A stretch of 64,000 bases of DNA from Halovivax asiaticus JCM 14624 (GCF_000337515.1 NZ_AOIQ01000008.1:39948-103947), one strand, 5' to 3'; counted from the first letter of the stretch, positions 1 to 8,787 are shown. Numbers and translations: made by a program. Notes: a model not told the origin generated them from the letters alone.

Positions 1-413
1 CCGGCGCCCGAACTCACGCCGAGAACGAACGGGCTCGCCAGTTCGTTGCGCGTCACCGCCTGGAAGATCGCACCGGAAACCGCGAGCGTCGCCCCGGTGA
101 TGATCCCGACGAGGACGCGCGGCACCCGCTGATCCCAGACGACCAGGGTGCCGACATCGTCCATGTGGGCTGGAAGCTCGGACCCGAGCAGGAACGCCTG
201 CCAGACGTCGATGTCGAACCAGATGTCCGGATCGAACACCGCCGACAGTACTTCGAGGCGAGTCATCGAATAATCGCCGTACGTCGTCTGAACGTATCCG
301 GCGACCAGCGTGACTACCGCACCCGCTAGACAGAACGTGACGAGTGTGCCCGTTAGCCAGCCGTCGCGGTCAGGCATCGCGTCACGTTCCCCAACCGACT
401 GTGCCGCTGCCAT
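1..413 (-). CDS. Iron(III)-siderophore/cobalamin-type ABC transporter permease (FecCD family), N-terminal part
   Basis: This is the inner-membrane permease subunit of a BtuC/FecCD importer for iron-siderophore or related chelates. I translated the minus strand from the ATG at 413. It gives a cytoplasmic N-terminus, a first membrane segment (about residues 19-37), and then the family hallmark PRVLVGIITGATLAVSGAIF followed by QAVTRNELASPFVLGVSSGA, which is diagnostic of FecCD permeases. The rest runs off the window edge, so about 137 residues are visible. The start lies only 5 nt from an iron-box palindrome at 419-434, so iron-dependent repression is likely. The substrate cannot be read from this part. 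Confidence 0.9.
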   Translation of the reverse strand, partial: MAAAQSVGERDAMPDRDGWLTGTLVTFCLAGAVVTLVAGYVQTTYGDYSMTRLEVLSAVFDPDIWFDIDVWQAFLLGSELPAHMDDVGTLVVWDQRVPRVLVGIITGATLAVSGAIFQAVTRNELASPFVLGVSSGA

Positions 414-418
414 TATCG

Positions 419-434
419 TTTAGGATAGCCTAAA
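419..434. promoter_or_regulatory. Iron-box palindrome (DtxR/IdeR-type operator) for the FecCD permease
   Basis: TTTAGGATAGCCTAAA is a near-perfect palindrome matching the half-site TTAGG..CCTAA of DtxR/IdeR/SirR metal-dependent repressors. It sits 5 nt upstream of the permease start codon, where it would block a leaderless or short-leader transcript. A further half site (ACCTAAAGG) follows at 437-445. A second copy lies at 1623-1638. Confidence 0.75.
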
Positions 435-598
435 AGACCTAAAGGCGTTCCGATTCTTCCCTGTCGGCCCCGGAATCCAACGTATACGATCACAAGGACA
501 CGATCCAAGCACATTTCCCGGAGAAATCCCCTTGGATCAGTTCACTTCGAAATAGATTCCAGGAACGACAGATGACCGTGTGCGAGCACAGCCAGTTC

Positions 599-1540
599 TC
601 ATCGAGGGATCGGTGTGCTGAGCAATCCACTCGAATCCGCCACGGCCACCCCTCCTGTACGCAACTCGAACGTGAATTCCCAGTCGTCGTCGACCGGCTG
701 CACACGGATCGACGAGGGGACCCACGTTCGACCGTGGCGATACAGTTCGAGGGCGATCGGGAGTGTAGGGAGCCCACCACGACGTGGAGAGAGGGCGTAC
801 TCGCCGATTCGGACGACGACGGATCGTGTCCGGGCATCGGCATCGGCCGTCCCGAGTGACCGAACGTACCGCCCGAACAGCCCGCATTCGCGCAACGAGT
901 CGAACGTACACCGCAGTGGATCACCGGCCGTCTCGGGTTCCGGTAATCGAGTCGCAGCGCTCGCGAGTACGGTCCGCGTTTCCTCGGCCGACAGCCGCTC
1001 GTCGAGTTCGGTCGCCATGCTTTCGAGCAACCGGAGGCACAGTTCGTCAGGATCGACGACGGTCTCGGCGAGTCGAACGTACTCGTCCATGACGGCCGTT
1101 TCGACGGCATCGAACCCGCTGTCGCTGAGCGCCTCGAACACGGTCCCCGCAACCCGATGACAGAACTCCGCGAGGGCCCGGTGGTCGATCGCCGAGTGGG
1201 TTCGATTGATCACCGGTTCCGAAAGTGACCACGCCTCGGTGTCCGAGTCCGCGTCACCGGCGCTTGCGTCCGGCTGTACCGGTTGTGGCGAGTCGACCAA
1301 CGCACCTTGACAGACGATAATATCGGAGTACGGGAGCCGCGGATCGTACCGTCGAAGCGCCGACCGATAGCAGTCTGTTGCACGAGCCGCCCGTCTGGCG
1401 ATCGCTCGACTCTCGAATCGGTGACCGACCGCTGGAACCGGTCGGTCACCAGTTCGGCAACAGACGAGTGAAAAGTCACCCGCCTCGTTCGCGAGCGACT
1501 CGATGTACTGCCGTAACTCGACGAGCGTCGTTCCAACCAC
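599..1540 (-). CDS. Conserved haloarchaeal protein of unknown function, iron-linked
   Basis: A 313-residue soluble, acidic protein with a GTG start. I recognise no catalytic domain. The N-terminal part has a Cys-Cys pair (SLVCCRTGDRPVPAVGHRF, residues 25-43) and a further Cys near residue 77, then an acidic, Ala-rich helical middle and a C-terminal beta-rich segment (WEFTFELRTGGVAV). It carries no signal peptide or membrane segment. It sits between two iron boxes and next to a siderophore permease. The box at 1623-1638 lies upstream of its promoter region, so it is probably iron-regulated. A role in siderophore handling or regulation is inference from position only. Confidence 0.75.
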   Translation of the reverse strand: MVGTTLVELRQYIESLANEAGDFSLVCCRTGDRPVPAVGHRFESRAIARRAARATDCYRSALRRYDPRLPYSDIIVCQGALVDSPQPVQPDASAGDADSDTEAWSLSEPVINRTHSAIDHRALAEFCHRVAGTVFEALSDSGFDAVETAVMDEYVRLAETVVDPDELCLRLLESMATELDERLSAEETRTVLASAATRLPEPETAGDPLRCTFDSLRECGLFGRYVRSLGTADADARTRSVVVRIGEYALSPRRGGLPTLPIALELYRHGRTWVPSSIRVQPVDDDWEFTFELRTGGVAVADSSGLLSTPIPR

Positions 1541-1622
1541 GACTACCGCCCCCGGCTACAGCCGTCCGAACAATCGGTCTCTGGCCTCATCAGGCGGTCG
1601 TTCGCACGGCTCGACCATATAA

Positions 1623-1638
1623 TTTAGGTTAGCCTAAA
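1623..1638. promoter_or_regulatory. Second iron-box palindrome upstream of the 599-1540 gene
   Basis: TTTAGGTTAGCCTAAA matches the IdeR/DtxR consensus more closely than the copy at 419-434. An AT-rich TATA-like stretch (AATTATAT on the minus strand) follows it toward the gene starting at 1540, which fits an operator at the BRE/TATA region and a leader of roughly 50 nt. Confidence 0.75.
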
Positions 1639-1883
1639 ACCACCAGGCCGCGGTGGCGCGACGAATCAATGTATCAGCGCCACTCCACGAGCCGACGTGG
1701 AACTCCCATTCCAGAGAGGACCGGACAATCCTATACCAGAGGACAGTCTCACTGCCAGAAGCGAAATCACCCAGGCCCCTTGAACCGCTCGTTAGGGGCC
1801 GACAGTCCGATAGCGCTCCCAACGGTCGCGACGAATTCGATTGGTGAATCCTCCCTCGACCGGCCCAGCCACGTATCGATCCG

Positions 1884-2351
1884 TCAGACCCGCGCGCCCG
1901 CTCTGTCGGGCACGTCGGCCCGGCTGTTTGCGTAGGCGCTGTAAGCCGAAAGCGCCGCGACGGCGAGGCCGGAAACGATCGTACTCGTCGAGAGGGTCGA
2001 TCCACCCATGTCGATCAGGTACGGCGAGACGACCGCCCACAGGCCGAGCAGGATGGCCAGCGATGCCACGCCGACGCTCGCCAGGCGGTCTTTCGAGAGG
2101 CGGTAAAAGTTGTACCCCGCGAGCGCGAAGATACCGGTTCCGACGAGGGTGTTGTTCCAGTACGCCGCATCCGTCGCTTCGTACAGGAAGGGCGAGGCGA
2201 CGAGCCACAGGCCCACGATCGCGGCAAGCGCACTCACCCACTGCAGTACGTCCGTATTGAGGACGTTGCGTTCCGCGTCGCCACCGTATCCCGTGTCGCC
2301 ACCCGCTCGCTCCGCGCCGCCGTCCGCCCGTAGCATGTCAGTGTCTCCCAT
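1884..2351 (-). CDS. SPW repeat membrane protein
   Basis: The 155-residue protein has an acidic cytoplasmic N-terminus (about 35 residues) and then four hydrophobic segments in two repeats. Each repeat carries the short motif that names the SPW family: GLWLVASPFLY in the first and GLWAVVSPYLI in the second, with SPF/SPY in place of SPW. I start at the ATG at 2351 because the hydrophobic part follows naturally and the longer reading upstream has no coding character. Family members are small integral membrane proteins of unknown function. A further ATG at codon 6 is possible. Confidence 0.8.
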   Translation of the reverse strand: MGDTDMLRADGGAERAGGDTGYGGDAERNVLNTDVLQWVSALAAIVGLWLVASPFLYEATDAAYWNNTLVGTGIFALAGYNFYRLSKDRLASVGVASLAILLGLWAVVSPYLIDMGGSTLSTSTIVSGLAVAALSAYSAYANSRADVPDRAGARV

Positions 2352-2563
2352 AACGGGTGTCCTAACCCGTCGGTCGACAAAAGCCGCGTTGCTTGCATCT
2401 TCCTGAAACGTCACCTTACGGCGGGCAACGGTCCTGGCAAACAGTCCCCAGTGCGATTTGAGGGAACAGACGACCTGGCAGACTCGCACGTCCGAAAAAA
2501 TCGGATCGTGCGGGCGAGCGCGACCCGGGCATTCCCCAAATCGGGTCGACCGCACTCGCCGCT

Positions 2564-2800
2564 TCAGACCAGCCCATCGAGGCGCCGTCGCCGAAAGCGC
2601 GCCACGCTGTAGCTCGTGACCAGCCAGGCGTAGCCGACCAGCACGACGGCGAACGCGAGTGCGACCGTGTGGGACAGCCCCGTCACGACACTGCTTAGCA
2701 GTTGGACGACTGCAAGGGCCGCCGGTAATACGGTGTACAGTGCGCTTTCTACCGGGTGTGTTCGAAACATCGCCTCGAGCGTGGAGTGGTCGGCCGACAT
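2564..2800 (-). CDS. Small two-helix membrane protein
   Basis: A 78-residue protein with two predicted membrane segments (about residues 20-40 and 45-65), ending in a basic cytoplasmic tail (RFRRRRLDGLV). I recognise no family. It lies in the same direction as the SPW protein downstream, with about 210 nt between them, so a shared transcript is possible but not evident. The amino-acid composition is typical of haloarchaeal small membrane proteins. Confidence 0.6.
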   Translation of the reverse strand: MSADHSTLEAMFRTHPVESALYTVLPAALAVVQLLSSVVTGLSHTVALAFAVVLVGYAWLVTSYSVARFRRRRLDGLV

Positions 2801-3201
2801 TACTGGATCGTAACCGAGCGTTGGAGCGTCCGGGTGAAGAACGTTTTTCGGCTTCGACGCGACTGTCCTGGCGCCTGAATCGTCCGTGTTTCCTCAGGCG
2901 GCCACAACGCTCCACAGACTCCGCGATTGACGGGCACCGATCGCCCGTGAGACGGTCATCCCGATTCGATCAGAAGATGTCAAGGGGCTTTGAGGTTGGT
3001 GTGTCGTGTCGCGGCGTCGAAAAGACCCGAGAACGTGCCCCGCGACGATCGCACGAATTGACGACGTCACCCCCAAACTGGACAGCGACGATACTCGTTC
3101 GCTTTGTCGGTTAGTTCTAAGTAGACTATTCGCGTATGACCAATGGTGGACGGTACCATATGACGTTCATGTGAACCGGTCACCACTCGGGTGAGAAGAC
3201 G
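2801..3201. other. Intergenic region, promoter for the AhpD-like gene
   Basis: I see no gene in this 400-nt stretch; the open frames on both strands lack family motifs. The right end is AT-richer (around 3110-3165: AGTTCTAAGTAGACTATTCG) and probably holds the promoter of the gene starting at 3202. Confidence 0.4.
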
Positions 3202-3612
3202 ATGGCGACCAACACGACACCGTACGGCGAGACGAGAGCGGACATCGAGGAAACCCTGGGATTCGTTCCCGGCTTCCTCGACGGACTTCCGGAGCAGGCG
3301 CTCGTAAACGAGTGGCCGACGATGAAGCGGTTCCTCTTTGGCGAAAGCGCAATCGACCCGAAGGTCCGCGAGTTCGTGGGCCTCGCGGTTGCCGCCGCGA
3401 TCGGCTGCGAGTACTGCAGGCACTTCCACAAGGGCGTCGCGAAGCTCCACGGCGCCTCCGAGGCCGAACTATCGGAGCTCGCATTCCTCGCGAGCTACAC
3501 GCCGCGATACAGCGCCATGATCCAGGCGCAGGATTACGACGTCGACACGTTCTACGAGGAGGCCGAACAGATCGCGGACCACGTCCAGGCCGGCGCGGCC
3601 GCGGGGGACTAA
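3202..3612 (+). CDS. Carboxymuconolactone decarboxylase / AhpD-like protein
   Basis: A 136-residue all-helical protein of the CMD/AhpD family. The family signature is the redox pair in GCEYCRHFHKGVAKLHGAS (Cys about 74 and 77, His 81), typical of AhpD-like peroxidase partners rather than true decarboxylases, which lack the CxxC. It probably acts as a cytoplasmic thiol-disulfide or peroxide-reducing protein. A DUF1059 gene follows after 16 nt in the same direction, so the two probably form an operon. Confidence 0.85.
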   Translation: MATNTTPYGETRADIEETLGFVPGFLDGLPEQALVNEWPTMKRFLFGESAIDPKVREFVGLAVAAAIGCEYCRHFHKGVAKLHGASEAELSELAFLASYTPRYSAMIQAQDYDVDTFYEEAEQIADHVQAGAAAGD

Positions 3613-3628
3613 GGAAGAGAGAGAACTC

Positions 3629-3802
3629 ATGGCACAAGTACACAAACTCGACTGCGAAGCAGCGGTCAACGACTGCCACTTCATCATCCAATCAGAGGAC
3701 GAAGACGAAGCGCTCGAACTGGCACGGAACCACATGGAGAACGTCCACGGATCGGCGTTCTCGGACGACGAACTCCGAACGGAGTACTTACAGACGGTCT
3801 AA
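3629..3802 (+). CDS. DUF1059 small protein
   Basis: A 57-residue protein read from the ATG at 3629, with a GGAAGAGAGAG purine tract upstream that may serve as ribosome binding site. It has the DUF1059 pattern: two Cys separated by six residues near the N-terminus (LDCEAAVNDCHFII), an acidic helix, and H..NVHG followed by a C-terminal acidic helix. The function is unknown. It lies 16 nt after the AhpD-like gene, suggesting a shared job in redox or stress response. Confidence 0.75.
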   Translation: MAQVHKLDCEAAVNDCHFIIQSEDEDEALELARNHMENVHGSAFSDDELRTEYLQTV

Positions 3803-4101
3803 ACGGACCCGGAGCGGCCACCGCGCCACTCGGCGATCCGTGACGCGGCCGTCGTTCCGATCAGATCCGAAGCCCATTCGATCCGACGAACGAGACCGAC
3901 CATCGTGCGAGGGCGAGATCGGCCGATCGTCGACGCAGGCGAACCCACGACTGGTGGCGACGACGATTGCTGTGCGACGCGAACAGTCGACAGCAGGGTA
4001 AGCCACACGAGAGAGTCTCCATGCCTGTAGCGTGGTTCGACCTGACTCGGCGCGTGACGACGGGTTGGAAAAAATATTCGACGGTGATGGGAGTCGATTT
4101 G
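3803..4101. other. Intergenic region between convergent genes
   Basis: About 300 nt between the convergent DUF1059 and Cys-rich protein genes. I see no convincing gene, RNA or repeat; the open frames here lack motifs and are probably chance. Confidence 0.4.
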
Positions 4102-4545
4102 TTACCGCCGGAACGTGACGGTGTACGATTCGCACCCGCTCCACGTACACCCTTCGACGGTAACCGTCACTTCCGACAGGTCGGTGGCGGCGCACGCCTC
4201 CATACTGACGGAGTTACCGAAGAGACCGAGTTTCCAGCTCCGACAGAGGTTACCATCCTCCAGCGACACGCACTCTTTGACTGTCCCGTCGTTGAGGATC
4301 CCACAGACCTTGATCGTGTCTCCCTCGAACGTGACACAGACCTCGACAGAGATCGGGAGGAGTGGGATCGACTCACACTCCGTTCGAGCCGGCCCTACCT
4401 CCACGACGTGGGCCTCGTCACCGGCCGCTTTCGAATCTGGCGACGCAGCAGCCGCCTGTGACGCGCCAACGAGGCTGCCGCCGGCAACCATCGCACCTGT
4501 CGATTTCAAGACCATTCGCCGGGGGACGCGGTTGTCATCTGACAT
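4102..4545 (-). CDS. Tat-exported small cysteine-rich protein
   Basis: A 147-residue precursor. From the ATG at 4545 it begins with a twin-arginine signal (VPRRMVLKSTGAMVAGG, then an Ala-rich cleavage region near residue 34). The mature part, about 110 residues, is acidic and holds eight cysteines in short beta-like segments (for example EVCVTF, KVCGIL, KECVSL, EGCTWSGCESYTV), which suggests four disulfides. Haloarchaea make Tat-exported Cys-rich bacteriocins (halocin C8 type), but its Cys spacing does not look like halocin C8. No partner gene is adjacent. The function is unknown. The longer reading upstream of 4545 would overlap its own TATA box and is rejected. Confidence 0.7.
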   Translation of the reverse strand: MSDDNRVPRRMVLKSTGAMVAGGSLVGASQAAAASPDSKAAGDEAHVVEVGPARTECESIPLLPISVEVCVTFEGDTIKVCGILNDGTVKECVSLEDGNLCRSWKLGLFGNSVSMEACAATDLSEVTVTVEGCTWSGCESYTVTFRR

Positions 4546-4570
4546 TGCAAACGGCAATAGACAAGGGAGA

Positions 4571-4580
4571 TATAAATAAT
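4571..4580 (-). promoter_or_regulatory. TATA box of the Cys-rich Tat protein gene
   Basis: On the minus strand ATTATTTATA lies about 26-35 nt before the ATG at 4545. That is the spacing expected when transcription starts at or next to the start codon, so the mRNA is probably leaderless. The surrounding stretch (4560-4640) is markedly AT-rich. Confidence 0.55.
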
Positions 4581-4811
4581 TTCGTGACTTTCTCACATTT
4601 TTAGTATTGAGACTGGAAATGTGAATATTTTTCTGAGTGCTGCCAAAGTACCGTCTCGATTAATGACTTCGACAAAATTGACGGATGGAGGAACGGTTCC
4701 AAACCAACCCATCGAAATTCCAGAAATACCACGTCGAAGACTCGCCAGCATCACCAATCGCATAGTCGGCCGGGACCGCGGCAGCGCTAACAGCGTATAT
4801 GGCTCCGTTGT

Positions 4812-5477
4812 TCAGGCGATCGCTCCGATCTCGACGGCGACTTCGTTACGACGCATGAACGGCGGTGTCCACGGATCGTCGTAGCGCAACAGGAATGGGC
4901 CGTCGACAGGTTTGTAACCCGCTCGTTCGACCGCTCGCAACAGCGCTCGTTCAAGACTGTTGACACGCCAGGCCGATGCGTACCACGAGAAGCGTTTTAC
5001 GGCGACCGTCCGTGGTGGGTCGATCGCGAGCGAGACGGCAGGATCTATCGGTTCCGGCGCCGACTCTGGGTCGAGAGACGGAGGAAGGTAGAACGACATG
5101 CGCAGTTTGCCGTCGACAGGCGAGGCCGGTCCGTGCGTCTGCAGCTCGGCACCCACCTTCGTGTCCGTTCGAACGGGCGCAGTCATCCCGATCGAATCGC
5201 CGCGACGAGATTCGACGGGGCGGGTCATCGAAAGCGTCGAGGCGCCCTCGTTCGCCCCGGTAATGTACCGGTAGAGCCGGCGAAACGCGTCCCGCTGGTT
5301 CGACGCCGTCGTCTCGACACGAACCGTTTGCGGATAGGTTCGGATCTCCAGTCCGTCCACCGACCGGCGGTGTGCATACGGGATCGCCTCGGTCGACCGG
5401 GTGGTATAGATTCCCCAGGCGATCCAGCCGGAGAGCGCGGCGGCACCAACGAAGATGGCTTTCGAAAGCGATCGCAT
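4812..5477 (-). CDS. SOUL family heme-binding protein, membrane-anchored
   Basis: The 221-residue protein starts with a hydrophobic segment (residues 5-22, IFVGAAALSGWIAWGIY) that acts as an uncleaved anchor or signal. The SOUL domain follows: YRYITGANEG, the conserved SMTRPVE and IGMTAPVRT core, MSFYLPPSL, and the C-terminal LLRYDDPWTPPFMRRNEVAV. These are the hallmark motifs of the SOUL/HBP family, which binds heme or porphyrin-like ligands. I chose the ATG at 5477, just before the hydrophobic segment, over one 13 codons upstream. It appears to be a single-gene unit. Confidence 0.88.
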   Translation of the reverse strand: MRSLSKAIFVGAAALSGWIAWGIYTTRSTEAIPYAHRRSVDGLEIRTYPQTVRVETTASNQRDAFRRLYRYITGANEGASTLSMTRPVESRRGDSIGMTAPVRTDTKVGAELQTHGPASPVDGKLRMSFYLPPSLDPESAPEPIDPAVSLAIDPPRTVAVKRFSWYASAWRVNSLERALLRAVERAGYKPVDGPFLLRYDDPWTPPFMRRNEVAVEIGAIA

Positions 5478-5653
5478 AGTACTCGTTCGCGACCCAGCCC
5501 GATGAAGGGCGGGCACGAGTGAGGGGATTCGTCAGGCCCGCCCAGCCCGAGTACGTGCCGACCGGACTGCCAAATTCCGAAATACAACGCGAACCAAGCC
5601 GTCATGTCGGGTGTCGCCGGCGAGACCGTGGACGAACGCGCCCCGAGTCAGTC

Positions 5654-6382
5654 TCACCGCCGACCGTACGTCGCTTCGAGGTACGCCGCCAGTTCGGTGA
5701 CACGATCGGGGTCGTCCGTCCAGAACCCCCGGTACTGGCCGGGGTTGCGTTCCTCGGCGACGATCGCGGAGGCGTTCAGAGCGGTCTCACCGCCGTCGAA
5801 ACAGACGAACCAGAACGCGTCGATCTCGCCGCCAACCTCGTCGGCAAGGTCGATACCCGGCGGCGAGTCGTCGTCCCACTCGTCGGCGACGAGGACGCGA
5901 ACGGTCAGGTCCGTCTCCGTCGCGAACCGATCGTAGATGCGCAGTTGGTCGGCGAACGCCGCTGCCGTCTGGAAGCCGACGACCAGACGCCCCGCGCCGG
6001 TCCGCCACGCCCGCTCCTCGATCTCGCGAGTTACCGCGAGGAGCTGTCCCCGATTTGCAGACGTAAAGAGCGTGTTGTCGAGAAACGAGAAGATGGCCGC
6101 GGTATCGACGGATTCGTCGAGTTCCCACGGCGGGTGGTGTTCGGGGGAGAGAAGCGCGTCCAGCCGGTCGAGTCCGATCGCGCCGCGGAAGTCGCCCGCC
6201 GCATCCCGGACGAGCAGGAACCCCGGTTCGTCGCTCGCCGGCATCGGCCGGTGTCTGACCCGGACGTTCCGGGTCGAAAACTGCTCCGACAACGCCGTCG
6301 CGGTCGATTTCGACGCCGCGTAGACCGAGAGCGTACGCCGACGTGATTCGATCGATGCCACGGCATCGCTGAGTGACTCCAC
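5654..6382 (-). CDS. DICT sensory domain protein
   Basis: A 242-residue soluble protein of the haloarchaeal DICT family, a ligand-sensing domain also found with cyclases and two-component proteins. Its sequence has the expected layout: an N-terminal region (MESLSDAVASIESRRRTLSV), the central FLDNTLFTSANRGQLLAVTR and a C-terminal FWFVCFDGGETALNASAIV followed by GFWTDDP. It lacks an output domain. The gene upstream (6389-6751) encodes a probable winged helix protein only 6 nt away in the same direction, so the pair likely works as sensor plus DNA-binding partner. Confidence 0.8.
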   Translation of the reverse strand: MESLSDAVASIESRRRTLSVYAASKSTATALSEQFSTRNVRVRHRPMPASDEPGFLLVRDAAGDFRGAIGLDRLDALLSPEHHPPWELDESVDTAAIFSFLDNTLFTSANRGQLLAVTREIEERAWRTGAGRLVVGFQTAAAFADQLRIYDRFATETDLTVRVLVADEWDDDSPPGIDLADEVGGEIDAFWFVCFDGGETALNASAIVAEERNPGQYRGFWTDDPDRVTELAAYLEATYGRR

Positions 6383-6388
6383 GCCCGC

Positions 6389-6751
6389 TCACCCGCGGAG
6401 TCCGAGCGCCGCGTTCACCGTCTCCTGACGGGGTGCCGCCTCGATCGTCTGGTTCGACCGATCGTAGGTGACGTACCCGGTCGCGTCCAGTTTGGGTAAC
6501 ACGGCGTGGTGAAGGCGAATGCGCACGTTTTCGTGATCCGCGGGTGTCGCGATCGTTCCCGAGCGCATCGCGGTGAACCCGGCGACGAAGTCCGCGAGCT
6601 GTGAGAGGGTCCGGTTCGGGTCGTGTGCGAGCGCGTAGACGGCGTACCGGGCATCCTCGGTGGAGAGGATCTCGAACACGTCACTCGGCATCGACTCGTC
6701 TCCGGCGAGTTGTTGTCTCGCGATCGTCGTTTCGAATCGGTGCCAGTCCAT
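6389..6751 (-). CDS. Winged helix-turn-helix DNA-binding protein (DUF7344 type)
   Basis: A 120-residue protein starting at the ATG at 6751. The pattern VFEILSTEDARYAVYALAHD, then LSQLADFVAG and RIRLHHAVLPKLDATGYV with YDR near the end is the haloarchaeal DUF7344 winged-helix arrangement (helix, recognition helix, wing). It probably binds DNA as a transcription regulator. It lies 6 nt upstream of the DICT gene in one operon, a pairing that recurs in haloarchaea. The ligand and targets cannot be inferred. Confidence 0.8.
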   Translation of the reverse strand: MDWHRFETTIARQQLAGDESMPSDVFEILSTEDARYAVYALAHDPNRTLSQLADFVAGFTAMRSGTIATPADHENVRIRLHHAVLPKLDATGYVTYDRSNQTIEAAPRQETVNAALGLRG

Positions 6752-6863
6752 GCCGTGGTTCACGGTATCGAGGCGCAAAGTCGTATTCCCTGCACGCACG
6801 AGTATCACCAACCGCGACCGATCGGACCGATCCGGGCGGACATCATTCGATCGGCAACGAGCC

Positions 6864-7325
6864 TCACTGCTCGAACTCGCGTGTTCGGTCGCGCTCGTCG
6901 ACCTCGTCGGCGACGGCCGGCGGATGATCGGCGGTAATCGAACCGCCCGGCTCGTTCGTCGCGGACGGGGATTCGGTTCCCCAATCTGGCCCGTCGAACG
7001 AGTCGTCGGCGGCCACCAATCGGTCCAGTCGCCGCTCAAATTCGTCTTCGTCAATCTCGCCCGCGGCGTACCGGCGCTTGAGTTCCTCGTAGGCGTCGGA
7101 CTCACTGGAGTGTGAATCCGATACCCCTCGGTCGTCGAACAGCGAGGCGATTTCGTCGCCCCAGAAGAGGAAGATCGGCGTCAGGAGAAACCAGCCGACG
7201 ATCGATACCACCCCAGCGAGCGTACTGAAACCGGCGACACCGGCGAGGCTCACGAGCGCGAACGTCACGACACCGATCAACAACCAGCAGTCGTCGGCCA
7301 CGAACTCCCGAAGTCGCTCACCCAT
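6864..7325 (-). CDS. SHOCT domain membrane protein
   Basis: A 153-residue protein with two membrane segments near the N-terminus (about residues 13-32 and 36-55), followed by a short loop and a SHOCT motif (AYEELKRRYAAGEIDEDEFERR), the short helical oligomerisation module found at protein C-termini. An acidic disordered tail of about 50 residues follows. I start at the ATG at 7325, directly before the hydrophobic region. It is likely a small membrane protein that oligomerises; the function is unknown. Confidence 0.8.
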   Translation of the reverse strand: MGERLREFVADDCWLLIGVVTFALVSLAGVAGFSTLAGVVSIVGWFLLTPIFLFWGDEIASLFDDRGVSDSHSSESDAYEELKRRYAAGEIDEDEFERRLDRLVAADDSFDGPDWGTESPSATNEPGGSITADHPPAVADEVDERDRTREFEQ

Positions 7326-7466
7326 ACCAGCTGAACGAACACGTTCGAGACTACTGGATCTTCCGGACCACCAGCCGGCGTGGCAATAGGAGCCGGTGGC
7401 ACGCGGGTGCCGGCGACCGACCGCGTCGATCCAAAGAATAACTGCGCCACCCGCCAACTACCGCGT

Positions 7467-8648
7467 ATGCAAGATGCCTACATCGTCGACGCCGTCCGCA
7501 CGCCCTTCGGTAAGCGAGGTGGATCGTTTCGAGACATCCACGCCCAGGATCTCGCGGCGGCACCGCTCGAAGCCCTCGAGGATCGGAACGACTTCACACA
7601 GAGTGGCTACCCCGAGGACGTCGTCTACGGCTGCGTGACGCCGATCGGCGAACAGGGGATGAACGTCGGTCGGCTCGCACCGCTCGTCGCCGGATGGGGC
7701 GACGAAATTCCCGGCGTCCAACTGAACCGGATGTGTGGCTCCGGCCAGCAGGCGATCAACTTCGCCGCGGGGCAGATTCGCGGCGGACTGGCCGACGTCC
7801 TCGTCGCCGGCGGCGTCGAACACATGACCCGCGTCCCGATGGGAGCCGATTCGGCGGCCGACGCGGACACGTACGCCGCCGAAACGGGCGTGACGGAGAC
7901 GTACTTCGAGCACGTGGACGAACTCACGACGCAAGGTGAGGGAGCCGAACGCATCGCCGAGCAGTGGGACTGTCCACGCGACGAACTCGACGGACTCGCC
8001 GTCGACTCCCAGCGCCGATGGGGCCAGGCGGACGAGGCGGGCCGCTACGACGAGCAGCTGATTTCGGTCGAGGTCACGGTCGACGGCGAGGAGCGCGTCG
8101 TCGAACGCGACGAACACCCGCGCCCGGAGACCGACCGCGAGACGCTGGGTGAACTTCCGCTGGCCTTCCGCGAAGCGGGCGAGGGGGTCGTCCACGCCGG
8201 CAACGCCTCCGGAATCGTCGACGGCGCCGCGGCCACGCTGATCGCTTCCGGCGAGGCCTGCGAGCGCTACGGCTGGGACCCCCTCGCGCGCATCGTCGAC
8301 ACGCAGGTCGTCGGCGTCGATCCGATCACCATGCTCACGGGGCCGATCCCGGCGACGGCAGAACTCCTCGAACGCAACGACCTCTCGGTCGACGACATCG
8401 ACCGCTTCGAGGTCAACGAGGCCTTCGCCTCCGTCGTCGCTGCGTGGCTCGCCGAGACTGGCGCCGACTGGGAGCGGACGAACGTCTGGGGCGGCGCCAT
8501 CGCCCACGGCCACCCGCTCGGCGCGACCGGGGCGGCGCTGGTCGGCAAGCTTCCCTACCAGCTCGAGGCCTGCGACGGCCGGTACGGACTCTCGACGATG
8601 TGCATCGGCTTCGGACAGGGCATCGCGACGCTGATCGAACGGGTGTAG
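7467..8648 (+). CDS. Acetyl-CoA C-acyltransferase (thiolase)
   Basis: A 393-residue thiolase, the usual family length, condensing or cleaving acyl-CoA (acetoacetyl-CoA thiolase or beta-ketothiolase). Motifs: the nucleophile Cys90 in NRMCGSGQQAIN, the NEAFA motif (RFEVNEAFASVV), the His in GGAIAHGHPLGATGA, and the second active-site Cys in STMCIGFGQGIA. I start at the ATG at 7467 (MQDAYIVDAVRTPFGK), the conserved beginning of the family; the upstream extension lacks similarity. Whether it serves beta-oxidation or mevalonate and ketone synthesis is not evident, and no partner genes are adjacent. Confidence 0.93.
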   Translation: MQDAYIVDAVRTPFGKRGGSFRDIHAQDLAAAPLEALEDRNDFTQSGYPEDVVYGCVTPIGEQGMNVGRLAPLVAGWGDEIPGVQLNRMCGSGQQAINFAAGQIRGGLADVLVAGGVEHMTRVPMGADSAADADTYAAETGVTETYFEHVDELTTQGEGAERIAEQWDCPRDELDGLAVDSQRRWGQADEAGRYDEQLISVEVTVDGEERVVERDEHPRPETDRETLGELPLAFREAGEGVVHAGNASGIVDGAAATLIASGEACERYGWDPLARIVDTQVVGVDPITMLTGPIPATAELLERNDLSVDDIDRFEVNEAFASVVAAWLAETGADWERTNVWGGAIAHGHPLGATGAALVGKLPYQLEACDGRYGLSTMCIGFGQGIATLIERV

Positions 8649-8787
8649 GCGCCGTCGAGCCGGCTGCCACCGTCGGGCCAGATACCGATCGTCGGTCCGA
8701 TCCAACCGGATATTGTCAACTCACAAATATTGTAAGATTGTGTAGGGTATTACGTCCCTCCGACGCGTGCTCACTACTGGGAGAGTC

